Shown here: positions 9,404-17,109 of the stretch, in pieces
Numbering within the stretch: the stretch's first letter is position 1
Layout of the letters: each line of letters begins with the position of its first letter
NCBI RefSeq assembly: GCF_947494015.1
Contig: NZ_CANLTL010000012.1
Location: forward strand, 1 to 64,000
Length of the DNA: 64,000 nucleotides
Source: an uncultured Cellulomonas sp.
GTDB taxonomy: Bacteria > Actinomycetota > Actinomycetes > Actinomycetales > Cellulomonadaceae
Direction: 5' to 3'
Program-made: the position numbers and the translations under genes
The notes under the pieces: model-generated
The model's database searches: none
Told to the model about the DNA's origin: nothing
What the model saw: only the letters and a program-made list of their open reading frames with translations

Positions 9404-10085
9404 GGTTGACGCGTCGGTGCCGGCAGCCGGAGGGTCAGCACGTGCCGGACCTGTGTCGTCGTCCCGTCTTCGCCCGCCTCTACAGCCGGCTGTCGCCCGC
9501 GATGGACCGCCGGGGCGTCGCCGACCACCGGCGGCGGCTTCTCACGGGCGTGGCTGGTCGGGTGGTCGAGGTCGGCGCCGGCGACGGGCTGAACTTCGCG
9601 CACTACCCGCCCACGGTGTCCACCGTGGTGGCACTGGAGCCGGAGCCGTACCTGCGCCGGCGGGCCGGTGAACGAGCGGTCGAGGCGTCCGTGGCCGTGG
9701 AGGCCGTCGATGCTGCGGCCGAGCAGATCCCCGCGGCGGACGGCTCGGTCGACGCCGTGGTCACCTCGCTGGTCCTCTGCTCCGTGCGGGACCAGGACGT
9801 CGTGCTCGCCGAGATCCGGCGCGTGCTGCGGCCGGGCGGCGAGCTGCGGTTCTACGAGCACGTCGCCGCACCCGACGGGGGTCGCCTGCGGAGGGTGCAG
9901 CGGGTCGTCGACGCCACCGTGTGGCCCCACCTGGCGGGTGGTTGCCACACCGGACGGGACACCGAGGCCGCCATCGTGGCCGCCGGCTTCGTCATCGACG
10001 AGGTCGACCGGTTCCGCTTCCCTCCGAGCGTGACCTCACCCGCAGCGCCGCACATCCTCGGCCGGGCGCACCGGGCGGCCGGCCT
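9404..10085 (+). repeat. Long direct repeat, copy 1 (methyltransferase unit)
   Basis: About 680 bases, including ~38 bases upstream of the coding start, are clearly similar to 26313-27000 in the same orientation. Similarity begins abruptly at CGGTTGACGCGTC in both copies and fades near the stop codon. This copy lies outside the ssrA island and the other lies inside it. Confidence 0.7.
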
Positions 10086-10098
10086 GCCGCCGGACTGA
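9442..10098 (+). CDS. Class I SAM-dependent methyltransferase, copy 1
   Basis: A 218-residue Rossmann methyltransferase (Methyltransf_11 type). The SAM-binding motif VVEVGAGDGLNF is near the N-terminus, followed by VDAVVTSLVLCSV and the post-motif EIRRVLRPGGELRFYEHV. GTG 9442 is chosen because GGAGGG lies about 8 bases upstream; a TTG at 9406 is an alternative. The substrate cannot be read from the sequence. A close paralogue lies at 26351-27037 inside the ssrA island, and nucleotide similarity begins upstream of the start at CGGTTGACGCGTC and runs almost to the stop. The gene follows the eCIS-like operon but has its own leader. Confidence 0.75.
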   Translation: MPDLCRRPVFARLYSRLSPAMDRRGVADHRRRLLTGVAGRVVEVGAGDGLNFAHYPPTVSTVVALEPEPYLRRRAGERAVEASVAVEAVDAAAEQIPAADGSVDAVVTSLVLCSVRDQDVVLAEIRRVLRPGGELRFYEHVAAPDGGRLRRVQRVVDATVWPHLAGGCHTGRDTEAAIVAAGFVIDEVDRFRFPPSVTSPAAPHILGRAHRAAGLPPD

Positions 10099-10135
10099 GG
10101 TCGTCCCGACCGGAGGCCGGAGCTGACCGCCGGCC

Positions 10136-10330
10136 GGCGCGCACCTGGACTCCGTCCCGCCGGCGCCGGGATCAACGACAACGCGAGCGGGTCCGCCGCG
10201 CTGCTCGAGCACGCCGAGAATGTGGCGGAGATCCGTGCGAAGTACACCGTCCGCCTCCCCTGGTGGGGCGCGGAGCAGCTCGGGCTGGGGGGCGTCGGCC
10301 CGCCCGCGCTCATCTCCCTCGACGGCATCC
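10136..10330 (+). pseudogene. Remnant of an M28-family aminopeptidase
   Basis: Translation gives GAHLDSVPP, then after a one-base frame change INDNASGSAALLEHAE, then VRLPWWGAEQLGLGGV. These are the recognisable zinc-ligand and substrate-region signatures of M28 peptidases (HLDS, NDN-SGSA, WWGAEE-G). Only about 65 residues survive, without the N-terminal or C-terminal parts of the family and with a frameshift in CCGCCGGCGCCGGG, so this is a decayed gene fragment. Confidence 0.7.
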
Positions 10331-10779
10331 CGTCGCCGGTACCGCGGTGGCCTTCGACATGCCGGCCATGTTCGCGACCGCTCTCGCGCTGCTGCCCGTC
10401 GCCACCGGCTTCGCGGTGGCCCGCTGGAGGGCGCCCTGTTCGTCGCTCTCTAGCAGGCGTACACCGCTACGCCGTCATGGCCGGGTTCGGTTTGCCCTGG
10501 TGGCCGTCACCGTGGTCGCGTTCACCGTCGCGAGGCCCGGCTGCGGTGGCGGCGTCGAGACCCGGAGGGGTGACGAGCACGTCCTGACCGCGCCGTCCTC
10601 ACGCTGCTCGAGGCTCGGCGGCACGGCCGCCAGGCCGCTGCGCTCGACACCGGACGCGGTGATCGCATGACCGCCGGCGCATGGTGTAGGACGTACCCGC
10701 GGAACCGGCCCTGGCACCTGCCACAGGACCGCTCCCCCGACCCACAGCACCACAGCACCCGACGGCGACGGAGCCCGAC
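10331..10779. other. Gene-poor stretch, possibly more decayed sequence
   Basis: No convincing gene. A frame from ATG 10359 to 10670 would encode ~103 residues with two hydrophobic stretches (FATALALLPVATGFAVA and FALVAVTVVAFTVA), but its codon pattern and lack of ribosome site make it doubtful. The last 100 bases form the leader of the GH3 gene. Confidence 0.4.
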
Positions 10780-12957
10780 ATGGACGCAACACCCACCACC
10801 ACGTTCGACTCGGCGACCGGGCGGGTCCGTGCCGGCGAGGCCGCGGACGACGTCGCCCGCGACCTGTACGCCGAGCTGACCGAGGCCGAGCGGCTGGACC
10901 TGCTCGACGGCGACACCCCGTTCTGGCCGGGGATGGCCGAGATCCTCTTCGAGGGGTACAACACCCGGCCCATCCCCATGGGCGCCGTCGAGCGGCTCGG
11001 CATCCCCGGGCTGCTGTTCGCCGACGGACCGCGCGGGATGGTGGTCGGCCACTCCACCGCCTTCCCGGTCGCCATGGCGCGGGGCGCCACCTGGGACGTC
11101 GAGCTGGAGGAGCGCATCGGCGAGGTCATCGGCGCCGAGGGACGCGTCCAGGGCGCCAACTTCTTCGGCGGGGTGTGCATCAACCTGCCCCGGCACCCGG
11201 CATGGGGCCGGGTGCAGGAGACGTACGGGGAGGACCCGGTGCTCCTCGGCGAGCTCGGGGCCGCGCTCGCCCGCGGCGCCGGCCGGCACCTGATGGCCTG
11301 CGTGAAGCACTACGCGCTCAACAGCATGGAGAACGCGCGGTTCAGCGTGGACGTGCAGGTGGACGAGGCGACGCTGCACGAGTTCTACCTGCCTCACTTC
11401 CGCCGGGTGATCGAGGCCGGCGCGCCCGCGGTGATGAGCGCCTACAACTCCGTCAACGGCGAGTGGGCCGGCCAGAACGCGGACCTGCTCACCCGGGTGC
11501 TGCGGGACGACTGGGGCTTCGAGGGTGTCGTCATCACCGACTTCATCTGGGGCATGCGGGACGGCACCGCGGCCCTGCGAGCCGGGCTCGACGTCGAGGC
11601 CCCGTTCCGTCAGCAGCGCGGCGCCCACCTCGCAGACGACCTCGCCGCCGGGCGGGCCGGCTGGGACGACGTCGAGCGCGCCGGCCTGCGGACCCTGGCC
11701 GCGCAGCTGCGCCTCTACGCCGGGCGGACCGCCGCCGAGCCCACCGAGCCCGTGGCCGGTCCTGCGCACCGCGCGCTGGCCCGCGAGGCCGCCCAGCGCT
11801 CGATGGTCCTGCTCCGCAACCAGCCGGTCGGCGGGTCCGGGTCCGCGCTGCTGCCGCTGCATGCACCCGACCTGCGCCGGGTGACCGTCCTCGGGCGCCT
11901 CGCGGACCTGCCGAACACCGGCGACCGCGGCTCATCCGACGTGCGTGCCCCCTCCGTCGTCACCCCGCTGGAGGGCCTGCGGGACGCGCTGCCCGACGCC
12001 GACGTCGTGCACGTCGCCGAGCCCGACCCGCGCGCCGCCGCCCGCGCGGCCGCGGACAGCGACGTCGCCGTCGTCGTCGTGGGGTACACCGCGGCCGACG
12101 AGGGCGAGTTCGTCGGCGGCGACATCTTCGGCCGCCCCGAGCTGACCGCGCTGTACCCGGAGCCCGAGACGGACGCCGACCGCGAGCTGCAGCGCCGGAT
12201 GACGCAGGCCGCCGCCGAGGGCCTGAGCATGGCGGGCTCCGAGGACGCCGGCGGCGACCGCGCCGACCTGCACCTGCGCCCGGAGGACGTCGAGCTCATC
12301 CGCGCCGTCGCGGCCGCCAACCCGCGCACGGTCGTCGCCGTCGTCGCCGCCGGGACCGTCCTCATGGACGAGTGGCAGGACGACGTCCCCGCGATCGTGC
12401 TGGCCTGGTACTCCGGGATGGAGGGCGGCGCCGCGCTCGCCGACCTGCTGCTCGGCGCCGTGGACGCGTCCGGGCGCCTGCCCTTCTGCATCCCGACGTC
12501 CGCCGACCACCTGCCCGACTTCGACCGCGACGCGACGTCGGTCACCTACGACCGCTGGTTCGGTCAGCGCCGCCTGGAGCACTTCGGGCTGGCCCCGGCC
12601 TACCCGCTCGGCTTCGGGCTCTCGTACACCACCGTCGCCGTCGAAGTGCTCGACGCCGCCCGTGACGGCGAGGAGGGCGTCGTCGTGCTGGCGTTGGTGC
12701 GCAACACCGGGCACCGCGACGGCCGGCACGTGGTGCAGGTCTACGGACGAGCTGCGGACGGTGAGCGGTTCCTGCTCGGGTTCGCGCCGGTCGCGGTCGC
12801 CGCCGGTGAGGCCGTGGAGGTGACCGTGCCGGCGTCGCTGCGGCCGCTCGGCCGGTGGGATGGCGAGCGGCGCGAGATCCGCGTGCCGCAGGGGCCGTAC
12901 CCGCTGGAGGTGGGGTCGTACTGGGGTGACCCGCAGGCGGTGGGTGTGGAGGTGTAG
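10780..12957 (+). CDS. Glycoside hydrolase family 3 beta-glucosidase/xylosidase-like
   Basis: A 725-residue GH3 enzyme; ATG 10780 follows GACGGAG. The N-terminal TIM-barrel shows LLFADGPRGM, NLPRHPAWGRVQETYGEDP, ACVKHYALN and VITDFIWG, in which Asp254 corresponds to the catalytic nucleophile. The middle alpha/beta sandwich is followed by a C-terminal fibronectin-III-like domain (SYTTVAVEVLDAARDGEEG onward). There is no signal peptide, so it probably cleaves imported oligosaccharides in the cytoplasm, releasing sugar from the non-reducing end. Exact specificity (beta-glucoside, beta-xyloside or other) cannot be read. No transporter genes flank it. It sits just outside the ssrA-island boundary. 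Confidence 0.85.
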   Translation: MDATPTTTFDSATGRVRAGEAADDVARDLYAELTEAERLDLLDGDTPFWPGMAEILFEGYNTRPIPMGAVERLGIPGLLFADGPRGMVVGHSTAFPVAMARGATWDVELEERIGEVIGAEGRVQGANFFGGVCINLPRHPAWGRVQETYGEDPVLLGELGAALARGAGRHLMACVKHYALNSMENARFSVDVQVDEATLHEFYLPHFRRVIEAGAPAVMSAYNSVNGEWAGQNADLLTRVLRDDWGFEGVVITDFIWGMRDGTAALRAGLDVEAPFRQQRGAHLADDLAAGRAGWDDVERAGLRTLAAQLRLYAGRTAAEPTEPVAGPAHRALAREAAQRSMVLLRNQPVGGSGSALLPLHAPDLRRVTVLGRLADLPNTGDRGSSDVRAPSVVTPLEGLRDALPDADVVHVAEPDPRAAARAAADSDVAVVVVGYTAADEGEFVGGDIFGRPELTALYPEPETDADRELQRRMTQAAAEGLSMAGSEDAGGDRADLHLRPEDVELIRAVAAANPRTVVAVVAAGTVLMDEWQDDVPAIVLAWYSGMEGGAALADLLLGAVDASGRLPFCIPTSADHLPDFDRDATSVTYDRWFGQRRLEHFGLAPAYPLGFGLSYTTVAVEVLDAARDGEEGVVVLALVRNTGHRDGRHVVQVYGRAADGERFLLGFAPVAVAAGEAVEVTVPASLRPLGRWDGERREIRVPQGPYPLEVGSYWGDPQAVGVEV

Positions 12958-13057
12958 CGACAGGGGCTCCCGGCGTGGCCGCTCGGTGCACAAGCCGGCG
13001 CGGCGCGCAGGCCGAACGTCGAACAGCAGCGGCGACCATCCCTAGCTCGGCGCGGCA

Positions 13058-13077
13058 GAGGTGGCGGGAATCGAACC
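13058..13077 (+). repeat. Distal att site: copy of the tmRNA 3' end
   Basis: The 20 bases GAGGTGGCGGGAATCGAACC are identical to 29026-29045, which is the T-arm/acceptor end of ssrA read on the opposite strand. There is no tmRNA body around this copy. It is the displaced ssrA end left by site-specific integration and marks the left boundary of the island. Confidence 0.85.
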
Positions 13078-13222
13078 GGCTGGGAGCTTCTGGACGCGTC
13101 GGGTCGAGTCACTGACCAGCGGCGTCACCGCGTCCTCTTCGGTGTCACGTCGTCTCTAGGAGTCAATCGGTTGACGCCGTCAACGCCACCGGAGTCGAAA
13201 GCCCTCTCCCGCCACCTCGCTC
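13061..13222 (+). repeat. Island-end repeat, copy A
   Basis: About 160 bases starting at the att core align, with roughly 70% identity by eye, to 16003-16165. Shared blocks include CGTCGGGTCG, TCGTCTC, AATCGGTTGACG-CGTCAACGCC and GGAGTCG. Both contain the 15-bp palindrome GTTGACG-N-CGTCAAC, here at 13170-13184. It is probably the terminal sequence of the integrated element, where integrase or directionality-factor arm sites would lie. Confidence 0.65.
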
Positions 13223-14098
13223 GACTACCCACCAGCATGGCTTAGGGCGCTCACGGGAACACCCGTGGCCGGGAGCTGTGCGCGACCATCAGAGGCTCGC
13301 CCGGGTCGTCGCCTGAGGCCGCCTCGTAGGCACCACCCCGCCATCGATGTGGGCTGGATCGGCTAGACCTTCTGATCCGTAGGCGGCAGGCCCGGTTTCA
13401 GTGTGAGACGTCAGGGCTGCTCAGGCCCGTGTATCGCAGCGCTGTTGTCCTTGATACGACCCCGAGGGGACACCGCGTTGCTGTCAGCGTCGCTGTCGCA
13501 GTGGACAGGCCGAGCCACCGACCCGTACCGGAGCACAAGAGCGCGACGGAGGTCCGGGGCAAGGGTGGCCGAAGGCCATCGCGAAGCGACACCGCAGGCG
13601 CCCTCAGGGCGGCCGGAGTCGCGCGGATGCTCGGAGGAGGGCCGGCGGCGTACGTGAGTGCGCCATGGTGCTGCCTTGGCCGCGCGCCCGTCGGGAGTCG
13701 GAGACCTGGAGCTCTTGTCTGGCAGAGGCCCCAGGAGTTGCGGGCGGCGCTGCTCGCAGCAGTTGGCCGGGCCTTGAGCGGAAACTGCACAGCCACCCGC
13801 GAAAGACCAGCGCAGCGGAGCCGGGCGGGACGCAGAGTGTGGTGTTGACTAGGCAGCGACCTTCAGCCAGCGGCCAGGAGGTGCTGGGTGCGGCGCGCGT
13901 TCGGCGAGCCAAGCGACGGCAACCACGGCTTGCCGCCACTGCATGGCCCGGCCTCAATTCGGGGACTGGCTCGAGCGCCGGCATCGCGGACTGGCGGGGT
14001 GGCCAGCGAAATCGAGTCGGCCTGCCCCCGCTCGTCCCTGTGCTGAAGCCACACGATCGGTACGGCCAGCGCCGGGCGCACTCGACGCCGATGCCCGC
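13223..14098. other. Gene-less stretch inside the island's left end
   Basis: About 880 bases with open frames on both strands but none with a credible ribosome site, codon pattern or recognisable protein. A small hairpin CACGGG-AACA-CCCGTG lies at 13252-13267. It may hold decayed genes; I see no functional element beyond the hairpin. Confidence 0.4.
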
Positions 14099-14104
14099 TA
14101 GTGT
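14099..14104 (+). promoter_or_regulatory. Possible -10 box for a leaderless HEPN transcript
   Basis: TAGTGT ends 7 bases before the HEPN ATG at 14112, and no Shine-Dalgarno sequence is present. That spacing fits leaderless transcription, common in actinobacteria. No clear -35 box is visible, so confidence is low. Confidence 0.3.
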
Positions 14105-14111
14105 CCACCAC

Positions 14112-14675
14112 ATGCCGCACGCCTTACTGGACACGCCAGCGAAGGTCGCGTCCTTGATTCAACGCCTGAGGCGCCTCTACGTCGTCGGTCACTCCGCTCT
14201 CATAATGCTCAAGCAGCCCGACCTCTTTGACGTCTTCGACAGCTGGGGTTTTGATCAGTACTCGCAACTCACTACTCCTCGACATGACCTCACGCAGCAC
14301 GCCACACCTCTGTACGATTCGCTGTTGGACGTACAAGCCCGCGCCGCGCAGTATGCACTTGACTTTGAGCGGTCCACCATAGCTGGAATGCTGGTCGACG
14401 TGGGGGATGCATGCGCTCGCAACCGCTACTTCGATAAGACAGCCGAATTGGAATTCGTGCGGCATTTGCGGAACGCAGCGGGTCACGGCAACACGTTCAA
14501 TCTGCTCAATGGAGAGCCTAGGCGGCCAGCGCGCTTCTCGGGTTTCGATATAACGGCCGCGCAGCATGGTACCGAAAACGTGCTTTTCGACTTCATTGGC
14601 CCAGGCGACGTGCTTGACCTGCTAAGTAACGTTGAGGCACACCTACGCCTTATCGAGGGTAGGTGGACTCCTTGA
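14112..14675 (+). CDS. HEPN-domain protein, coupled to the methyltransferase-like/Mrr fusion
   Basis: A 187-residue, mostly helical protein. Near residues 113-125 it carries LEFVRHLRNAAGH, in which Arg120-x4-His125 matches the catalytic Rx4-6H motif of HEPN ribonucleases, widespread in abortive-infection and toxin systems. ATG 14112 is chosen; the open frame extends further upstream, but that part lacks coding character. The stop overlaps the next gene as TGATG, so the two proteins are probably made in fixed ratio and work together. Base composition is visibly lower in GC than the core genes, with codons such as TTT, ATA and AAT, indicating acquisition. I infer an RNA-cleaving effector in a defence module. 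It could instead be a non-catalytic HEPN. Confidence 0.65.
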   Translation: MPHALLDTPAKVASLIQRLRRLYVVGHSALIMLKQPDLFDVFDSWGFDQYSQLTTPRHDLTQHATPLYDSLLDVQARAAQYALDFERSTIAGMLVDVGDACARNRYFDKTAELEFVRHLRNAAGHGNTFNLLNGEPRRPARFSGFDITAAQHGTENVLFDFIGPGDVLDLLSNVEAHLRLIEGRWTP

Positions 14676-15958
14676 TGACGGCGCCCTATCGGCTCATCTA
14701 CGGGGACGCGTGGGAAGAACTTGCTAAGCTGCGCCCTACTTCGGCCGACCTGATTGTCCTAGATCCCGGTACTTCGCGAGACTTCGTCGCGTCCAGGAAG
14801 CGAACGCACGGGCCCCGTCAAGGTGCCGCCTCGATCCCAGACCGGGCTCCGTGGCTCGACGCCTTTCTCGCCCAAACAGGACGCGGTGCTGCCTTTTCTG
14901 AATGGGTGCAGTATATGCACGCGATTGCCATTGAGGCGCAGCGGGTGCTGAAGGCGACCGGGAATGTGATCTTTGAAACGGACGTAGACGACTCGGCCAC
15001 CATCCGAGCGATCCTTGACAGCGCCCTGGGCGCGGCCAACTTCCGCAACGAGATCGTGCGGCGTCGTGGTGTGGCACGTCCGACTACACGCGGTTTCCCG
15101 ACGACGACCAGCCGCATGCTCTACTACGTAGCCTCGCAGGAGGAAGCGTACTTCGCTAATGAACGGCAAGAAGACCAGCATCGTCTTTTGAGCGAGATTG
15201 TCGACCAGCGAGGGATGCCCGTCGGTACCACCGGCCCCTTACTGGTGTCGTCCGATGTCTGGTCTTTCCCCGACGTGGCCGTCAAGAGCCCCGAGAGGCT
15301 CGGCGTACGGGGTCAGGATCCCACTACGCTTGCGAGGAGGGTGGTTCGCACTCTGTCCCCTCCAGGCGGTCTGGTCGTAGACCCCTTCTGCGGGTCGGGT
15401 ACCTTCCTGGCGGCGGCTCATAAGCTCGATCGGCGATGGCTTGGTGTCGACAATGAGTATACGGCGATCACCACCGTCAAGCACCGGGCATCCCTGCTCG
15501 GCTTAGGCCGTGCGGAACTAGTGACAGTGGGCGAGCCATCAGAGTCAACTCCTGAGGAATACATGTCACCTCAAGAGTTCGAATTACGAATCCTCGGCGA
15601 GTTGGGGGCCCGACCTTCGTCGCTATCAATGCGGGAAGACCGTGGTTTCGACGGGCAAATTTTCAGGCACGTGCCCGGCCGCAATGAGCCGGTTCGCATC
15701 CTGGTCGAGGTGAAGGCGTGGCAAACGCCGGTCGGTCGGAACGAAGTGCTGGCATTGGCGGGAATGCTTGACCTGCAAGGGGCTGATATGGCGGTTATCG
15801 TTAGCCGTAGCGGTTTCAGTGAAGCGGCGAGATTGGCCGCCGAGGACTTCGGCACTACGACGATAGGTAAGTCCGTTCTGCCTCGCTTGCAGGCTGTTGA
15901 TTTCCGGGCGATTTTGAACCACTCCGCACCCTTGCTGCCATTCGGCCCGGGCGCTTAG
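14675..15958 (+). CDS. N4/N6 DNA-methyltransferase-like domain fused to an Mrr-type nuclease domain
   Basis: A 427-residue, two-domain protein. Residues ~1-265 follow the permuted N4/N6 DNA-methyltransferase order: ADLIVLDPG where the catalytic (D/S/N)PP(Y/F) tetrapeptide should be, LKATGNVIFETD, FRNEIVRR, and the SAM-binding motif VVDPFCGSGTFLAAA at about 234-248. The catalytic site reads Asp30-Pro-Gly-Thr rather than DPPY/DPPF, so methylation may be lost. Residues ~290-415 are Mrr/PD-(D/E)xK-like: RGFDG (Asp326) and VEVKAW (Glu345-x-Lys347), then a helix-rich tail. The start at ATG 14675 overlaps the HEPN stop; GTG 14663 is an alternative. The likely role is restriction using a DNA-reading, possibly catalytically dead methyltransferase to direct cleavage, with HEPN as partner. 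Confidence 0.7.
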   Translation: MTAPYRLIYGDAWEELAKLRPTSADLIVLDPGTSRDFVASRKRTHGPRQGAASIPDRAPWLDAFLAQTGRGAAFSEWVQYMHAIAIEAQRVLKATGNVIFETDVDDSATIRAILDSALGAANFRNEIVRRRGVARPTTRGFPTTTSRMLYYVASQEEAYFANERQEDQHRLLSEIVDQRGMPVGTTGPLLVSSDVWSFPDVAVKSPERLGVRGQDPTTLARRVVRTLSPPGGLVVDPFCGSGTFLAAAHKLDRRWLGVDNEYTAITTVKHRASLLGLGRAELVTVGEPSESTPEEYMSPQEFELRILGELGARPSSLSMREDRGFDGQIFRHVPGRNEPVRILVEVKAWQTPVGRNEVLALAGMLDLQGADMAVIVSRSGFSEAARLAAEDFGTTTIGKSVLPRLQAVDFRAILNHSAPLLPFGPGA

Positions 15959-16002
15959 GCTGCGTCAGGAGAAAGGCTCTCCGCGCACAAGACGTGCGCT
16001 GC

Positions 16003-16165
16003 GGTGGCGGAACCAGACCGGGCGGTCCGAACCCGTCGGGTCGCGTCGCTGACCTGCGGTCCTGCTGGGCCACTTCGGGCGTCGCGTCGTCTCGTACGGC
16101 GAATCGGTTGACGGCGTCAACGCCCTCGGAGTCGGGACAGCCCTCTTGCCACCGGGCCATTCGAA
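16003..16165 (+). repeat. Island-end repeat, copy B (diverged)
   Basis: Diverged partner of 13061-13222, in the same orientation. It begins with a degenerate att-like GTGGCGGAACCAGACC and contains GTTGACGGCGTCAAC at 16107-16121, the same palindrome with the central base changed. A third, imperfect palindrome (GTTGACGTCGTGAAC) lies just beyond at 16198-16212. It looks like the left end of an older, neighbouring element. Confidence 0.6.
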
Positions 16166-16930
16166 TCGATAAGATCCACTGCGGATCGCGCTGATGCGTT
16201 GACGTCGTGAACAGTACTGATTCTCTGCCGGCGAGGGACGTACGTGCTGGCTGCAGCGCCCTCGCTTGCGCCGCCCCCGAGCGCTCCTCTCAACCTCCGG
16301 TCCTCGCTGCTTCCGACGGTGCCAATCGCCCGCGTCCACCTTTTCGTCCTCGCCCGCGTCGCGCTGCCGTGCGATGAGTCGCCCTACAGCGGCCACCCCT
16401 CCGCGTCCCGGACGCGGCGCCTGCGCCGACGACACGCTCCTCGCTATTAGCGCTGCGAACGCCTCCCGCTTCGCCCTGTCTGGCTCCGGACCGGGCTTCC
16501 CTCGACCAGCCGCTTCGACACCTCGGTCACCTCGAGGTGTTGCGTCGTCGCTGAGATCCGCCTGGCTTGAGTTGGCCCACCCCCGACCTGCCCGTCCCTA
16601 CCTTCGTGACGTCGACCAAGACGATCAAAAGAGCGTAGGTGAAAGCGAGACCGAGGGTGGAGATGTTCGGACGTATCCGGAGAGACCACAGAGATGGAGG
16701 GTTGTCGATCAGTCGACGCGAGCGCCTCAGGGCCAGATCCAACGCCGTTTGACTGGCCGGTGCAGGCGCCTTCGGTTCCGCGCCTGTGCAGGACGAAGGC
16801 TCGCCGTACGTCTCCGGCGGCCCGGCGGGGCGCGGTTCCACGACGCAGCGACTGCCGCTCGCCAGGGTCGATCACTCGCTGTGAACGACCGCGTGCTCTA
16901 AGCCCCGCGAGCTCTGAGTTAAGATCAGGC
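16166..16930. other. Gene-less stretch between island modules
   Basis: About 765 bases with no convincing gene on either strand. A minus-strand frame (16527-16841) has one hydrophobic run (LGLAFTYALLIVLVDV) but no ribosome site or recognisable neighbours. The GTTGACG-T-CGTGAAC partial palindrome is at 16198-16212. Otherwise nothing recognised. Confidence 0.35.
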
Positions 16931-17098
16931 ATGGCCTGCGGAGTATGTGGATTTGACGGACATAACAGTCGTTCCTGTAATGGCGCTCATTGGCCGTGTC
17001 CGAACTGCGGCAAGCTGACGGCGAAAATGAATGACTATGGCGAGCGCCACGACAGTTCGTACTGCTCTCCCTTCACGTCTCCGAGCTGTTGGGGCTGA
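16931..17098 (+). CDS. Small zinc-ribbon/zinc-knuckle protein (55 aa)
   Basis: ATG 16931 opens a 55-residue frame with eight cysteines in paired arrangement: CGVCGFDGHNSRSC resembles a CxxC...H...C zinc knuckle, followed by CPNCGKL and two further cysteines near the end. Such spacing is rarely accidental, and the sequence is AT-richer than its surroundings, like the HEPN module. The ribosome site is weak, and the stop lies 11 bases before the 3' end of the convergent Mrr gene. I do not know its function. A nucleic-acid-binding accessory of one of the flanking restriction modules is a reasonable guess. Confidence 0.5.
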   Translation: MACGVCGFDGHNSRSCNGAHWPCPNCGKLTAKMNDYGERHDSSYCSPFTSPSCWG

Positions 17099-17109
17099 TT
17101 CGCCGCCTG

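Noticed and set aside
13058-13090. Possible tRNA gene at the left att site
   Set aside because: Only the T-arm/acceptor segment GGTTCGATTCCCGCCACCT is present. No anticodon or D arm can be built; it is a tmRNA-end fragment.
13604-14134. Minus-strand frame and overlapping plus-strand frames (13398-13848) in the left island end
   Set aside because: No ribosome site, no recognisable fold, Arg/Ser/Pro-rich composition typical of shadow frames, and partial overlap with the HEPN start.
16266-16901. Open frame of ~210 codons upstream of the zinc-ribbon ORF
   Set aside because: Ser/Arg/Pro-rich, no start signal, and it crosses sequence that looks non-coding on both strands.
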